Source: CAZEER01 sp964511215
GTDB taxonomy: Bacteria; Fidelibacterota; Marinisomatia; Marinisomatales; UBA1611
Assembly: GCA_964511215.1 (NCBI GenBank)
Contig: CAZEER010000025.1
Coordinates: 1-28,158 of the forward strand
Direction of reading: 5' to 3'
Length of the DNA stretch: 28,158 nt
A model generated the notes under the pieces. It was not told the DNA's origin, did not search any database, and saw nothing but the letters and a program-made list of their open reading frames with translations. Positions 8,664 through 17,761 of this stretch are shown in pieces. A program made the translations under genes and the position numbers. The first letter of the stretch is position 1, and each line of letters begins with the position of its first letter.

Positions 8664-10948
8664 TTAAAAAGAAATGCAGGTTTAGTTAGACTTGTCAATG
8701 CTGGCAGAGTGGCAAGTGCTCCGAACAAGCAAAATAGTATGGATCCCATAACAAGTATCCCAAAAATTTGCACAGGAACAAATACAGAAAAAAGTAATGC
8801 TGAGAACCCTACTACGACAGATAATCCATTAAATAAGATACCTTTACCCGAAATGATAAATGTATTTGCTATGGCTTCATCAAGTGAGTCACCATCCTTT
8901 ACATGATCACGTAAATGCCATAAAAAATGAACGGTATAATCCACTCCAACTCCAACCAATATACTTGTTAGTAACATTGTGGTAATATTTAGAGGAATAT
9001 CTAAATACCCCATAAGACCGAACATCATCGCAACGGATACAGCCATCGGCAATGTTGCAAATAATCCGCCTACCAATGATTTGAAAACAATTGTCATAAT
9101 AAAAAAAATAATAATAACTGATACAAGTAAACTTTTGAGTTGTCCATTAACAATCAAACGACTCAGCACACCCAATAATGTAGCACCTCCTGTTAATTTC
9201 ATCGGAGATTTATCATAAAAATTAGCCTGAATAAATTGTTCTGTATCTTCCACTATATCTGCGATTGTATTAGTTCTCACTTCCTGAAGTCTTAGAAGTA
9301 TTTGCGTGTGCATCGGTTCTTCTATATCATCTAATAACAAATCAAAATCATCTCCATTACCAGCGATTGAATATAAAAACATGTACTGTGAGATTAGGTC
9401 TTTTTCTTCTGGAATAACTTCAAAAGTAGGATCCCCATTATTAAAACCTAAATGCATTTTTTTTATCACATCTACAATCGAATAAGTTTTAGTGATGATA
9501 TTATAACGGTCTTTAATATGATCAGTAAGTTTTTCAATATTTTTTAACAATTCTGGTTCAAAAATATCCCCTTCTACAAGAATACTCATCTGTGTAGAAC
9601 CACCGAAAGCTTCACCAATCTTTACGTTAGCTATCTTAACTCTTGATGATTCAGGAAAATAATTATCTGGATTTGTATCAACTTTTAAATATTGAATTCC
9701 TGCACTGAGCCATATTCCACCTATAGTTAAAATAACCAAAACTTGTATCCTATATTTAGTAAATAACTCTCCCATACTTACTAAAAATCCATTAATAACT
9801 GACATACTTTTCTCTTTTGCTAAAAAGTGTGGTCTGGGTAAAAGAACCAGTATTGATGGAATTAAAATAATACTCAAAAAAAACGCAATAAAAATACCAA
9901 ACGAAACCAAAACACCCATTTCTCTTGCTCTAGGAAGTGAGTGGGAAAGGAGACATAAAAAACTAATCATAGTTGTTAAACCAGCTAAAAGTATAGGTAT
10001 ACCTACCTTGCGAATGGTTCTTTTTAGAATTTGACTCCTATCTCCTGATGGATCAGATTTTGAATATTCAAAATAATGAGAAATGATATGTATACCATAA
10101 TTATTTGCTATTGCAACTAACATAACTGGAATTAATGTCCCAACAAATGCAAGGTCTAAATCAAGCCAACCCATAACTCCAAATGTCCATATAATTGATA
10201 GCCCAACAACGAAATAAGGTAAAAATACAGCAGTCCAACTTCGAAATGACAGCATAAGTAAAAAAATACCAAGACCAATAGCTATTGGAGTAAACACTCT
10301 CATGTCTCGCTGCATATTTTCAATAACTGTGGCGCGTGTTATAGGCAAACTGGATACATAAAATTTTTCAGGTGAATTAAAGCGATTTACTAATTCAAAC
10401 ACTGTTTTTCTAAATTCAAATTCATCATATTCAAATGAAGAATTTATCTGTCCAATAAAACACATTGTTTGAAAATCAGATGAAATCAAATTACCTATAA
10501 GGTCAGATTTATCTAATTTATCAAAAAATTCCCGATTAGTTTTTGAATCTACAGGTAGTTCAGTTAAAACTGGTTCTATACTAAACCCATTTTCATCTGG
10601 AATGATCTGTTTTTGATTAAAAATTGATGTAACCTTGCTTATTAAATCAATAGACTCCAAAGAATCATTGAATGCCGAAAGCTTTTTCAATGTTGAAGAA
10701 GAAAAAAGACTATCTGACTCGACCGCAATAATAATTATATCACTTCCAGAAAATAATTCGTCTATTCTCTCCATTGATTTAACAATAGGGTGTTCTCTCG
10801 GAAGACCGGATTTTACCCCTGGATCCATTTCTAGTTTAAAAATTTTCCATCCAAGTAATACTGTTAAAAGAATTACCCCAGCTATAATGCTCCTTGGATA
10901 ATGGGCATCAAAGTCATGTAGTTTGGTTGAAATTCTTCTGAGATTCAT
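8660..10948 (-). CDS. RND superfamily exporter, MMPL/HpnN-like
   Basis: The 762 residues show the duplicated RND plan: one membrane helix (about 20-36), a large periplasmic domain (about 40-215), five helices (about 216-372), a helix at about 400-417, a second periplasmic domain (about 420-600) and five more helices (about 605-757). The second half carries the proton-relay-type motif GVGVDYTVHF (666-675). The first half has ANNYGIHII at the matching site (281-289), with Asn where Asp is common. Proteins of this size belong to the MMPL/HpnN group, which moves lipids or hydrophobic compounds out of the inner membrane using the proton gradient. It heads an operon with a small membrane protein and a LolA-like carrier. 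The cargo is not identifiable. Confidence 0.85.
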   Translation of the reverse strand: MNLRRISTKLHDFDAHYPRSIIAGVILLTVLLGWKIFKLEMDPGVKSGLPREHPIVKSMERIDELFSGSDIIIIAVESDSLFSSSTLKKLSAFNDSLESIDLISKVTSIFNQKQIIPDENGFSIEPVLTELPVDSKTNREFFDKLDKSDLIGNLISSDFQTMCFIGQINSSFEYDEFEFRKTVFELVNRFNSPEKFYVSSLPITRATVIENMQRDMRVFTPIAIGLGIFLLMLSFRSWTAVFLPYFVVGLSIIWTFGVMGWLDLDLAFVGTLIPVMLVAIANNYGIHIISHYFEYSKSDPSGDRSQILKRTIRKVGIPILLAGLTTMISFLCLLSHSLPRAREMGVLVSFGIFIAFFLSIILIPSILVLLPRPHFLAKEKSMSVINGFLVSMGELFTKYRIQVLVILTIGGIWLSAGIQYLKVDTNPDNYFPESSRVKIANVKIGEAFGGSTQMSILVEGDIFEPELLKNIEKLTDHIKDRYNIITKTYSIVDVIKKMHLGFNNGDPTFEVIPEEKDLISQYMFLYSIAGNGDDFDLLLDDIEEPMHTQILLRLQEVRTNTIADIVEDTEQFIQANFYDKSPMKLTGGATLLGVLSRLIVNGQLKSLLVSVIIIFFIMTIVFKSLVGGLFATLPMAVSVAMMFGLMGYLDIPLNITTMLLTSILVGVGVDYTVHFLWHLRDHVKDGDSLDEAIANTFIISGKGILFNGLSVVVGFSALLFSVFVPVQIFGILVMGSILFCLFGALATLPALTSLTKPAFLFK

Positions 10949-11033
10949 AGTAAAAGAGATTATAAATTTAAGGGATTCATACTCATAATGGAATTTGTTC
11001 TCATATAATTATACTCTTTTCTAATATTTTATT
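10949..11033. promoter_or_regulatory. Divergent promoter region between exporter and thiamine operons
   Basis: The 85 bases lie between two divergent starts. A perfect tataat occurs at 11004-11009 on the plus strand, 24 bases before the GTG of the thiamine pyrophosphokinase gene, but without a clear -35 element. The conserved TPP riboswitch core (CTGAGA) is absent and the space is too short for one. Confidence 0.35.
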
Positions 11034-11672
11034 GTGAAAGATAAATTACATAATTTTAACAATCCAATTATCCTATTGGGTAATGGTATTCCACCAAAAA
11101 ATCCAGCTATTTTGAAAAAATTTAAAATGGCTAACTCAATAATTTGCTTGGATGGCGCAGCCGACAAACTTATTCGTATTGGATTGAGGCCCGATATCAT
11201 ATTGGGCGACCTTGATTCTCTCGCCAAGGATCAAGTAGAATACCCATGTGAATTAGTTCTTTTAGATGATCAATCAAAGAATGATCTTGAAAAATGCCTA
11301 TCCTGGTGTTGCGCAATTGGAATAACAGAATTATCTCTTATAGGTTTTACAGGCGGGAGAGATGACCATACAATGAGTAATCTTTGGGTCATCTTATCAT
11401 ATGCTCATAAAATAAAGTTAGTTATTTATACAGATTATTCAACTATATATTGTGTGAAAAATAAAAGTTCATTTAAAACTCTTCCTGGACAGATAGTGTC
11501 CATAATAGCTCCAGATAAAGATATAAAAATCACCACAACAGGACTTGAATATCAAATCAATAATTCAAATTTAATATCACCGAGTAATGGAATAAGTAAT
11601 GTAGCAAATAACAAAACCTGTACAATACAATCTACAGATTGGGTTTGGGTTTTTTTGAATCATACTAAATGA
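11034..11672 (+). CDS. thiN: Thiamine pyrophosphokinase
   Basis: This 212-residue enzyme transfers a pyrophosphate group from ATP to thiamine, giving thiamine diphosphate. Family motifs are in order: LDGAAD (39-44), RPDIILGDLDS (52-62), DDQSKNDLEKCL (78-89), TGGRDDH (106-112) and the C-terminal GISN (186-189) that lines the thiamine site. An upstream in-frame stop at 11022-11024 leaves the GTG at 11034 as the only start that keeps the full fold. It shares an ATGA with the following sodium:solute symporter gene, which suggests that the symporter supplies its substrate. Length and motifs are normal, so the call is firm. Confidence 0.92.
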   Translation: MKDKLHNFNNPIILLGNGIPPKNPAILKKFKMANSIICLDGAADKLIRIGLRPDIILGDLDSLAKDQVEYPCELVLLDDQSKNDLEKCLSWCCAIGITELSLIGFTGGRDDHTMSNLWVILSYAHKIKLVIYTDYSTIYCVKNKSSFKTLPGQIVSIIAPDKDIKITTTGLEYQINNSNLISPSNGISNVANNKTCTIQSTDWVWVFLNHTK

Positions 11673-13057
11673 AATTACTCCATTTTATTGATTGGGGTAT
11701 CATTGCTTCCTATCTCCTTTTTTTAATATGGATTGGAATAATAAAACAGAAAAATCAAACAAAGTCACAAAATAATTTTATACTATCTGGTAGAAATATT
11801 AGTCTCATTGGCTTTATTGCTACGCTTGTAACTACTTGGTATGGAGCAATACTTGGTATCGGAGAGAATACATTATTATATGGTTTCCAAACCTGGTTTA
11901 TTTTTGCTTTGCCTTATTATATTTTTGCAATTATTTATGCAATTTGGGTTGCACCAAAAATAAGAGAACGAAAATTTCTATCAATCCCAGACCAATTTTA
12001 TTCATGCTATGGTGAGTCATCTGGAATTATAGCAGCTCTTATCATAATTTTTTTATCAAGCCCAGCCCCATATCTATTAAGCCTAGGAATTTTGTTAAAA
12101 TTTCTTTTTGGTATAGAGTTAGGATTTTCACTTATAATATCTGCTTTTTTTAGTACAGTTTATATATGGAATGGAGGATTTACGGCAGTTGTCAAAACAG
12201 ATAAATTGCAGTTTATCCTAATGTTTTCTGGGTTTTCCTTACTATTTATTTTTCTATGGTATCAAATAGGTCACCCAATTGAAATAATAAAAAATCTGCC
12301 ACAAAAATATGTAAAACCACTTGGAGGAAACTCACTGCAGTATGTTTTAGTATGGTTTTTTATTGCGGCTTGGACATTTGTTGATCCAGGTTTTTATCAA
12401 AGATGTGCAGCCGCAAAAAATCCTGTTGTAGCGAAAAAAGGAATTCTATTTGCAGTCTTTTTTTGGGGAATATTTGACTTTCTTACTATGGTATGTGGTT
12501 TATATGCAATAGGTAGAGTTACAGATGCTAATGCTTTATTATCTTATCCACTTCTTGCAATAAATATTTTACCTTTTGGCCTCCTAGGATTATTTATCAC
12601 AGGAATTTTAGCAACTATTATGTCAACAATAGATTCATTGAGTTTGATTAATTCTATTACATTTGGAAGAGATATCCTTTGGAGGATTGAAAAAAACTCC
12701 ACTAATTCCAATCCAGTTTTATTGATAAAAAAAAGTATAATTATTACATCATTTATTTCTCTTTGTCTTGCCTTTCTTTTACCTTCCGTTATAAAATTAT
12801 TTTATGTTTTAGGTTCACTATTTATACCAGGTTTAATACTTCCTTTTATATTCACTTTTTCTAATGATACTTCAAAAGTTCCAAAACAACTCGCACTTAA
12901 ATGGATAACTATGCCAGTTGTATTATCAATATTATGGTATAGTATTTCCCAGATTTTGAATAGTAATATTTTTGATATTGAGCCATTTTTCCCGGGTATG
13001 ATTCTATCAATTTTATTTTTTATTTATATTAAATATAGGACACATCATGGCAATTGA
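11669..13057 (+). CDS. Sodium:solute symporter (SSS family), candidate thiamine or precursor transporter
   Basis: The 462 residues form about 13 hydrophobic helices with SSS-family signatures: TTWYGAILGIGENT near helix 2, AWTFVDPGFYQRCAAAKN in the middle and ILATIMSTIDSLSLINS in the sodium-site helix. SSS members bring small solutes in with sodium. The gene overlaps thiamine pyrophosphokinase by 4 bases and the CYTH gene by 11. SSS proteins are already linked to vitamin B1 in marine life: ThiV of SAR11 takes up the pyrimidine precursor, and a riboswitch-controlled SSS gene occurs in green algae. Thiamine is the favoured cargo here because the partner enzyme acts on intact thiamine. Specificity cannot be read from the sequence. 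Confidence 0.85.
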   Translation: MKLLHFIDWGIIASYLLFLIWIGIIKQKNQTKSQNNFILSGRNISLIGFIATLVTTWYGAILGIGENTLLYGFQTWFIFALPYYIFAIIYAIWVAPKIRERKFLSIPDQFYSCYGESSGIIAALIIIFLSSPAPYLLSLGILLKFLFGIELGFSLIISAFFSTVYIWNGGFTAVVKTDKLQFILMFSGFSLLFIFLWYQIGHPIEIIKNLPQKYVKPLGGNSLQYVLVWFFIAAWTFVDPGFYQRCAAAKNPVVAKKGILFAVFFWGIFDFLTMVCGLYAIGRVTDANALLSYPLLAINILPFGLLGLFITGILATIMSTIDSLSLINSITFGRDILWRIEKNSTNSNPVLLIKKSIIITSFISLCLAFLLPSVIKLFYVLGSLFIPGLILPFIFTFSNDTSKVPKQLALKWITMPVVLSILWYSISQILNSNIFDIEPFFPGMILSILFFIYIKYRTHHGN

Positions 13058-13514
13058 AATTGAAAGAAAGTTTTTAGTAAAAAAGATTCCCTTTAATTTT
13101 GTTAAATATTCAGCAAAAATTAGACAGGGCTATATCATGATTGATAAGACTCAAGTCATTCGAGTAAGGGAAAAAGATGATGATTATTTTTTAGCCATAA
13201 AAGGTAATAAAATTGGAATATCTCGATTTGAATTTGAATATCAAATACCAAAAGAGGATGCTAAGGAATTATTTAAGAATTTTTGTCCTTTAGGACTAAT
13301 TGAAAAAACACGCCATTATATTGAAAATGATAATCATACTTGGGAATTGGATGAATTTCATGGAAGAAATAATGGACTTTTTGTTGTTGAAATCGAACTT
13401 CAGTCAGAAAATGATAATTTTTCTATACCTGACTGGGTTGGCATAGAAGTAACTCAAGAAGAAAAATATTATAATATGAACTTAATTCAAAATCCATACG
13501 ATACATGGCATTAA
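13047..13514 (+). CDS. CYTH-domain triphosphatase-like protein
   Basis: The 155-residue protein begins with the hallmark ExExK motif (IEIERKFLV: E4, E6, K8) and keeps the tunnel-fold pattern of alternating charged strands: IRQGYI, VIRVREKDDDYFLAIKG, FEFEYQIP, WELDEFHG, VVEIELQ. CYTH enzymes hydrolyse triphosphates (inorganic triphosphate, thiamine triphosphate or nucleotides) with divalent metal; a few make cyclic AMP. It overlaps the symporter gene by 11 bases and is the third member of the thiamine operon. Thiamine triphosphate is therefore a reasonable substrate to test, though most bacterial members studied prefer inorganic triphosphate. The family is sure, the substrate is not. Confidence 0.87.
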   Translation: MAIEIERKFLVKKIPFNFVKYSAKIRQGYIMIDKTQVIRVREKDDDYFLAIKGNKIGISRFEFEYQIPKEDAKELFKNFCPLGLIEKTRHYIENDNHTWELDEFHGRNNGLFVVEIELQSENDNFSIPDWVGIEVTQEEKYYNMNLIQNPYDTWH

Positions 13515-13581
13515 TCTTCTTAGGAAAAACCCTTAAAATGTTGACTCATTAATAACCAAACTAATTGAAATTTTCTTTAAT

Positions 13582-14655
13582 CTAAGACGCAAGGGATTTC
13601 CCAACCGAGCCAAGATCTGAAAAAGCTTCATCAAGCCTTTCTACCATTGAAATCTCTCCTGCTCTTAGCCATACTCTAGGATCATATTGCTTTTTATAAG
13701 GTGTATCATCAATAGGGTCAATCTGATATTTGAAAGCTTTTGAGTTTTCCTCTATATATTTCCCTACTGCTTTTGCATAGGCAAACTGGGTATCTGTATC
13801 AATATTCATTTTGAAGACACCATAAGAAAGAGCTTCTGCAATTTTTTCTTTATCCGATCCAGATCCTCCATGGAATACTAGATCCAAAGGTTTATTATCA
13901 GTTTTACAAGTCTGCTGCACAAGTTCCTGAGAATTTTTTAAAATTTCTGGACGTAGTTTTACATTACCCGGCTTGTAGACACCATGCACATTACCAAAAG
14001 AAGCTGCTAAACTGAAATGCCCTATAGGAGATAATAGCTGATAAGCACGTAAACAGTCTTCTGGTTGAGTATATAATTTCGGATTATCAGCTCCAATATC
14101 ATCATCGGAACCAACTCCATCTTCCTCTCCACCAGTTACACCCAGCTCTATTTCTAAACTCATACCTATAGGTGCCATTCTTTGCAATAAACGATTACAC
14201 TCTGATAAATTAAAATCAATATCTTCCGCTGAAAGATCCAACATATGTGATGAAAAAAGAGGACTCCCCGTTGCCTCAAAATGCTGCTCGCTATAACCTA
14301 AAAGAGCTTCCACCCATGGTATAAGTGCTTTATTGGCATGGTCTGTATGTATTACTACACAAATACCATATTTTTCTGCAAGAAAATGTATGTGACGTGC
14401 AGCAGATACAGATCCAAGCACTTTCGCCTCAAAGACATTTTCTAGACTTTTACCCGCATAAAACTGGCCAGCACTATTCGAAAATTGAATAATCACATCT
14501 GACTTATTTTTTGCGGCAGCTTCCATTACTGCATTTACTGAATTAGTCCCCACTACATTGACTGCTGGTAAGGCATATGCACCTTCCTTAGCTGCCTGAA
14601 GTAATGTCTTGTAGTCTTCCCCAGTAACAACACCAGGTTTTAATGAATATGACAT
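13582..14655 (-). CDS. fbaA: Fructose-bisphosphate aldolase, class II
   Basis: This glycolytic and gluconeogenic zinc enzyme splits fructose 1,6-bisphosphate into two triose phosphates. The 357-residue length and motifs match the E. coli FbaA type: KPGVVTGEDY and ALPAVNVVGTNSVNAV near the N-terminus, HTDHANKALIPW with catalytic D105 and zinc ligand H106, ELGVTGGEEDG at 170-180, zinc ligands H224 (GNVHGVYKPG) and H262 (FHGGSGSD). A good ribosome-binding site (AAGGA) stands before the ATG. It lies 15 bases after the PPi-phosphofructokinase gene, so consecutive glycolytic steps share a transcript. Nothing is unusual in the protein. Confidence 0.95.
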   Translation of the reverse strand: MSYSLKPGVVTGEDYKTLLQAAKEGAYALPAVNVVGTNSVNAVMEAAAKNKSDVIIQFSNSAGQFYAGKSLENVFEAKVLGSVSAARHIHFLAEKYGICVVIHTDHANKALIPWVEALLGYSEQHFEATGSPLFSSHMLDLSAEDIDFNLSECNRLLQRMAPIGMSLEIELGVTGGEEDGVGSDDDIGADNPKLYTQPEDCLRAYQLLSPIGHFSLAASFGNVHGVYKPGNVKLRPEILKNSQELVQQTCKTDNKPLDLVFHGGSGSDKEKIAEALSYGVFKMNIDTDTQFAYAKAVGKYIEENSKAFKYQIDPIDDTPYKKQYDPRVWLRAGEISMVERLDEAFSDLGSVGKSLAS

Positions 14656-14670
14656 GGTTTTTCCTTCTAA

Positions 14671-15707
14671 TTAATGTTGTCCAATTTCGTCTAACATGGT
14701 TTTATACCAATCCAAAGAAGTATCAAAAGGCTTTCCACCTTTAATTCTTTCAAATTCTATTAGCCTTAAACTACTATTCTGATCCTCATCCAAACCGGCC
14801 AAGCCAGTTTCACCCTCTAATGCTCTTTTGGCTCCATAAAATGCAGATTTTTTAATTAAATCTAAATCTCTAGAGTTTGCTTTTGCAGACCGAGAAAAAT
14901 ATCCACTTTTCTGGACCAGAGTTTTTTCAGCTTCTAATTCAACAGAAAACTGATTTGCAAACCACTGACCAGGATTAATTTCATCGAGACGTACATGACC
15001 AAAAGCATCTCTAGGTACTTCATGACCTTTCTTTTCCATTTCTCTGATGATTGCATCTTGGCCTGCACCTTCACTTAGAAATATATTGACACTATCTTTT
15101 TCATCCATAAGCTTTCTTAAACGATTTACTTCATTTTGAAAATTGAAATCTTGCTCAGGAATATAGATAGCATCAACATCCCATTTTTCTTTTTCCACTA
15201 AAAGGGTTGGAAGAAATTTTCGTTTTTTCAAATGATCGCGATAATTCCTTGCTGTTTGTGCAGTTAACCAACCACAATGCCGACCCATAACCTCATGTAT
15301 AATTAATTGACGACTACTAGTTGTATTTTCATTAGCAATATTTTGAAAAAATAACGCTCCTTGTTCTGCTGCTGTCCAAGCGCCTAATGTTTGTACTACA
15401 GGCGATACATCGTTATCAACAGTTTTAGGTAAGCCTACGACAGTCANNNNNNNNNNNNNNNNNNNNNNNNNNNNNNNNNNNNNNNNNNNNNNNNNNNNNN
15501 NNNNNNNNNNNNNNNNNNNNNNNNNNNNNNNNNNNNNNNNNNNNNNGGAAATTTAATCGACTTCCCAAGTAAGAGTCCCTTATATCCATTCAAATAACCA
15601 ATTAACTCGGCATCTGGAGCAAGAATATTATAACTATGTATTAGAGCTCCAATAGATGCTGAGAGGCAAGGAGCGATTCCACCTGCTGTTAAAAAAGCAA
15701 TTCTCAA
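14671..15707 (-). CDS. pfp: Pyrophosphate-dependent 6-phosphofructokinase, interrupted by assembly gap
   Basis: The gene runs from a TTG at 15705-15707 into the N run and out again at 15446, then to the stop at 14671. The first part (RIAFLTAGGIAPCLSASIG ... NGYKGLLLG) and the second part (GLPKTVDND at nt 15409-15435, then HEVMGRHCGWLT, VNIFLSEGAGQD and TLVQKSGYFSRSAKAN) belong to one family, reversible PPi-dependent phosphofructokinase. The lysine in PKTVDND, in place of the glycine of ATP enzymes, marks PPi use. No stop interrupts the visible frame. About 310 residues are visible; relatives have about 400, so roughly 90 residues (some 270 bases) are missing, and the 100 N are a placeholder. 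No ATG precedes the TTG before the in-frame stop at 15771-15773. Confidence 0.88.
15447..15546. other. Assembly gap, 100 N
   Basis: Exactly 100 undetermined bases inside the phosphofructokinase gene. With 100 N the gene length is not a multiple of three, which shows that the real gap length differs. Confidence 0.98.
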
Positions 15708-15817
15708 TGTTTTTAAAACCCTTAAATATCTGGACGTTAAATTAAAAAAAAGATAAGGACTTAATTGGAATCAATTTCTGTTAATCCTAAAATATTTTTT
15801 ATAACTTTAATCAAAAT

Positions 15818-17761
15818 ATGGAAAAGATACTCTGGAAACCCAAAAACCCTGAAAAAACACAAATGGCCCAATTGATGAAGCATATCAATAAAAGCTATCA
15901 AGTTAATTTAAAAACATATGATGAATTACATCAATGGTCAATCGATAATATTCCGGACTTTTGGAAAGAAGTATGGAATTACTCAGGTATATTACATTCT
16001 CAATCTTTTGAAGAAGTGGTAGATGATATATATAAGATGCCTGGTGCAAATTGGTTTAAAGGTGCAAAATTAAATTTTGCACAAAATTTACTGAAATATC
16101 GTGATGATAGACCCGCCATTCATTTCATATCTGAAGAAAAATCTTTAAAAACAATAACATATAAAAACCTATTCTACGAAGTCGAAAAACTAGCACATTC
16201 GCTAAAAAATATTGGTGTTAAAAAAGGTGACAGAATTGTTGGATTTATCCCCAATATACCAGAAGCAATAATTGCAATGCTTGCCACTACATCTATTGGT
16301 GCAATTTGGAGCTCAGTATCACCTGATTTTGGAGTTAGAGGAATTTTAGACCGTTTTGAACAGATTGAGCCAAAATTGATTTTTACAACAGAATCCTATT
16401 CATATAATGGAAAAACATTTGATTGCCTAAAAAAATTGGGTGAAACTTTGGAAAATCTCCCTACCGTTGAAAAAGTAATAGTTGTAGGATATTCAAAATC
16501 TAATCCAGTATTTGGAAATTTAGACAGATGTATTTTATATAATGATTTCATTTCTAATGCACCAAAGCCGATTGAATTCGAGCAACTTCCATTTAATCAT
16601 CCAGTTTATATCATGTATTCATCTGGTACAACAGGGGTTCCTAAGTCAATTGTTCATTCTTCAGGTGGTACTTTAATTCAACACCTAAAAGAATTTTATT
16701 TTCACTGTGATATGAATAGAAGCGATTGCATCTTTTATTTCACAACTTGTGGTTGGATGATGTGGAACTGGCTTATATCTTCATTAGCTATTGGTTCAAC
16801 CTTAGTATTATATGATGGATCACCTTTTTACCCTGATGGCAATACTTTGTGGAAAATGGCAGATAAACTAAAAATTACTATCTTTGGTACAAGTGCAAAA
16901 TTTATTGATGCCTGTCGAGACGCTAAAATAAAACCAAAAAAATTTGCACGATTAACTCAATTAAGAACAATCTTATCAACTGGATCTCCTTTGGCTAGTA
17001 AGAGTTTTGATTATATTTATGAAAATATTAAAAAAGATCTTCTTGTAGGGTCTATATCTGGGGGAACTGATATTATATCATGTTTTGCCATAGCAAACCC
17101 TATGTTACCTGTTATCCGAGGAGAAATACAGTGTGTTGGCTTAGGAATGAATGTTCACTCTTATAATTCTAATGGAGAATCTATGATCCATGAAAAAGGG
17201 GAACTTGTTTGCACTCTGGCATTTCCTTCAATGCCAATCTATTTTTGGAACGATTCAGATGGAATGAAATTCTATGATGCGTATTTCAAGACCTATAAAG
17301 ATAAATGGCATCATGGAGATTTTATCAGAATTTCAGATATTGGAAGCGTTAAAATATTTGGTAGAAGTGATGCTACCTTAAATCCTGGTGGTGTTCGTAT
17401 CGGAACCGCAGAGATTTATCAAATAGTAGATACAATAAAATCTGTTGAAGATAGTTTAGTTATTGGCCAAAATTGGAAAGGAGATCAGAGAATAGTATTA
17501 TTCTTAAAGATGAAAAATAATACTAAACTAAATGCAATTACCAAAAAAGAAATCAAATTAATCATCAAAAAAAATTGTTCTCCTAGACATGTACCCTCAA
17601 TCATATTAGAGACTAAAGGGATTCCCTACACAATGAATGGAAAAAAGGTTGAAATAGCAGTTAAAAATATTATACATGGTAAACATGTTACAAATAAAGA
17701 AGCTTTGGCTAATCCAGAAATATTAGATTATTATTATAATATTCCAGAATTAAATAGCTAA
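15818..17761 (+). CDS. aacS: Acetoacetyl-CoA synthetase
   Basis: The 647-residue acyl-adenylate enzyme activates acetoacetate to acetoacetyl-CoA with ATP. It has the family's N-terminal opening (ILWKPKNPEKTQMAQLM ... IDNIPDFWKEVW), the acetoacetyl/acetyl-CoA-synthetase signature IWSSVSPDFGVRGILDRFEQ (163-182), the P-loop YSSGTTGVPKSIVH (267-280), and the acylation lysine in MNGKKVE (K609). Length is typical. It is transcribed alone on the plus strand between the glycolytic minus-strand genes, and its stop overlaps the stop of GAPDH by 4 bases in convergent orientation. A role in ketone-body or polyester (PHB) turnover is the family's usual one; no such genes are visible beside it. Confidence 0.92.
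   Translation: MEKILWKPKNPEKTQMAQLMKHINKSYQVNLKTYDELHQWSIDNIPDFWKEVWNYSGILHSQSFEEVVDDIYKMPGANWFKGAKLNFAQNLLKYRDDRPAIHFISEEKSLKTITYKNLFYEVEKLAHSLKNIGVKKGDRIVGFIPNIPEAIIAMLATTSIGAIWSSVSPDFGVRGILDRFEQIEPKLIFTTESYSYNGKTFDCLKKLGETLENLPTVEKVIVVGYSKSNPVFGNLDRCILYNDFISNAPKPIEFEQLPFNHPVYIMYSSGTTGVPKSIVHSSGGTLIQHLKEFYFHCDMNRSDCIFYFTTCGWMMWNWLISSLAIGSTLVLYDGSPFYPDGNTLWKMADKLKITIFGTSAKFIDACRDAKIKPKKFARLTQLRTILSTGSPLASKSFDYIYENIKKDLLVGSISGGTDIISCFAIANPMLPVIRGEIQCVGLGMNVHSYNSNGESMIHEKGELVCTLAFPSMPIYFWNDSDGMKFYDAYFKTYKDKWHHGDFIRISDIGSVKIFGRSDATLNPGGVRIGTAEIYQIVDTIKSVEDSLVIGQNWKGDQRIVLFLKMKNNTKLNAITKKEIKLIIKKNCSPRHVPSIILETKGIPYTMNGKKVEIAVKNIIHGKHVTNKEALANPEILDYYYNIPELNS

Noticed and set aside
10949..11033. 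TPP riboswitch ahead of the thiamine operon
   Set aside because: The space is only 85 bases and the conserved CTGAGA core is absent.
13515..13581. Rho-independent terminator between the CYTH and aldolase genes
   Set aside because: No stable hairpin followed by a T-tract is visible on either strand.
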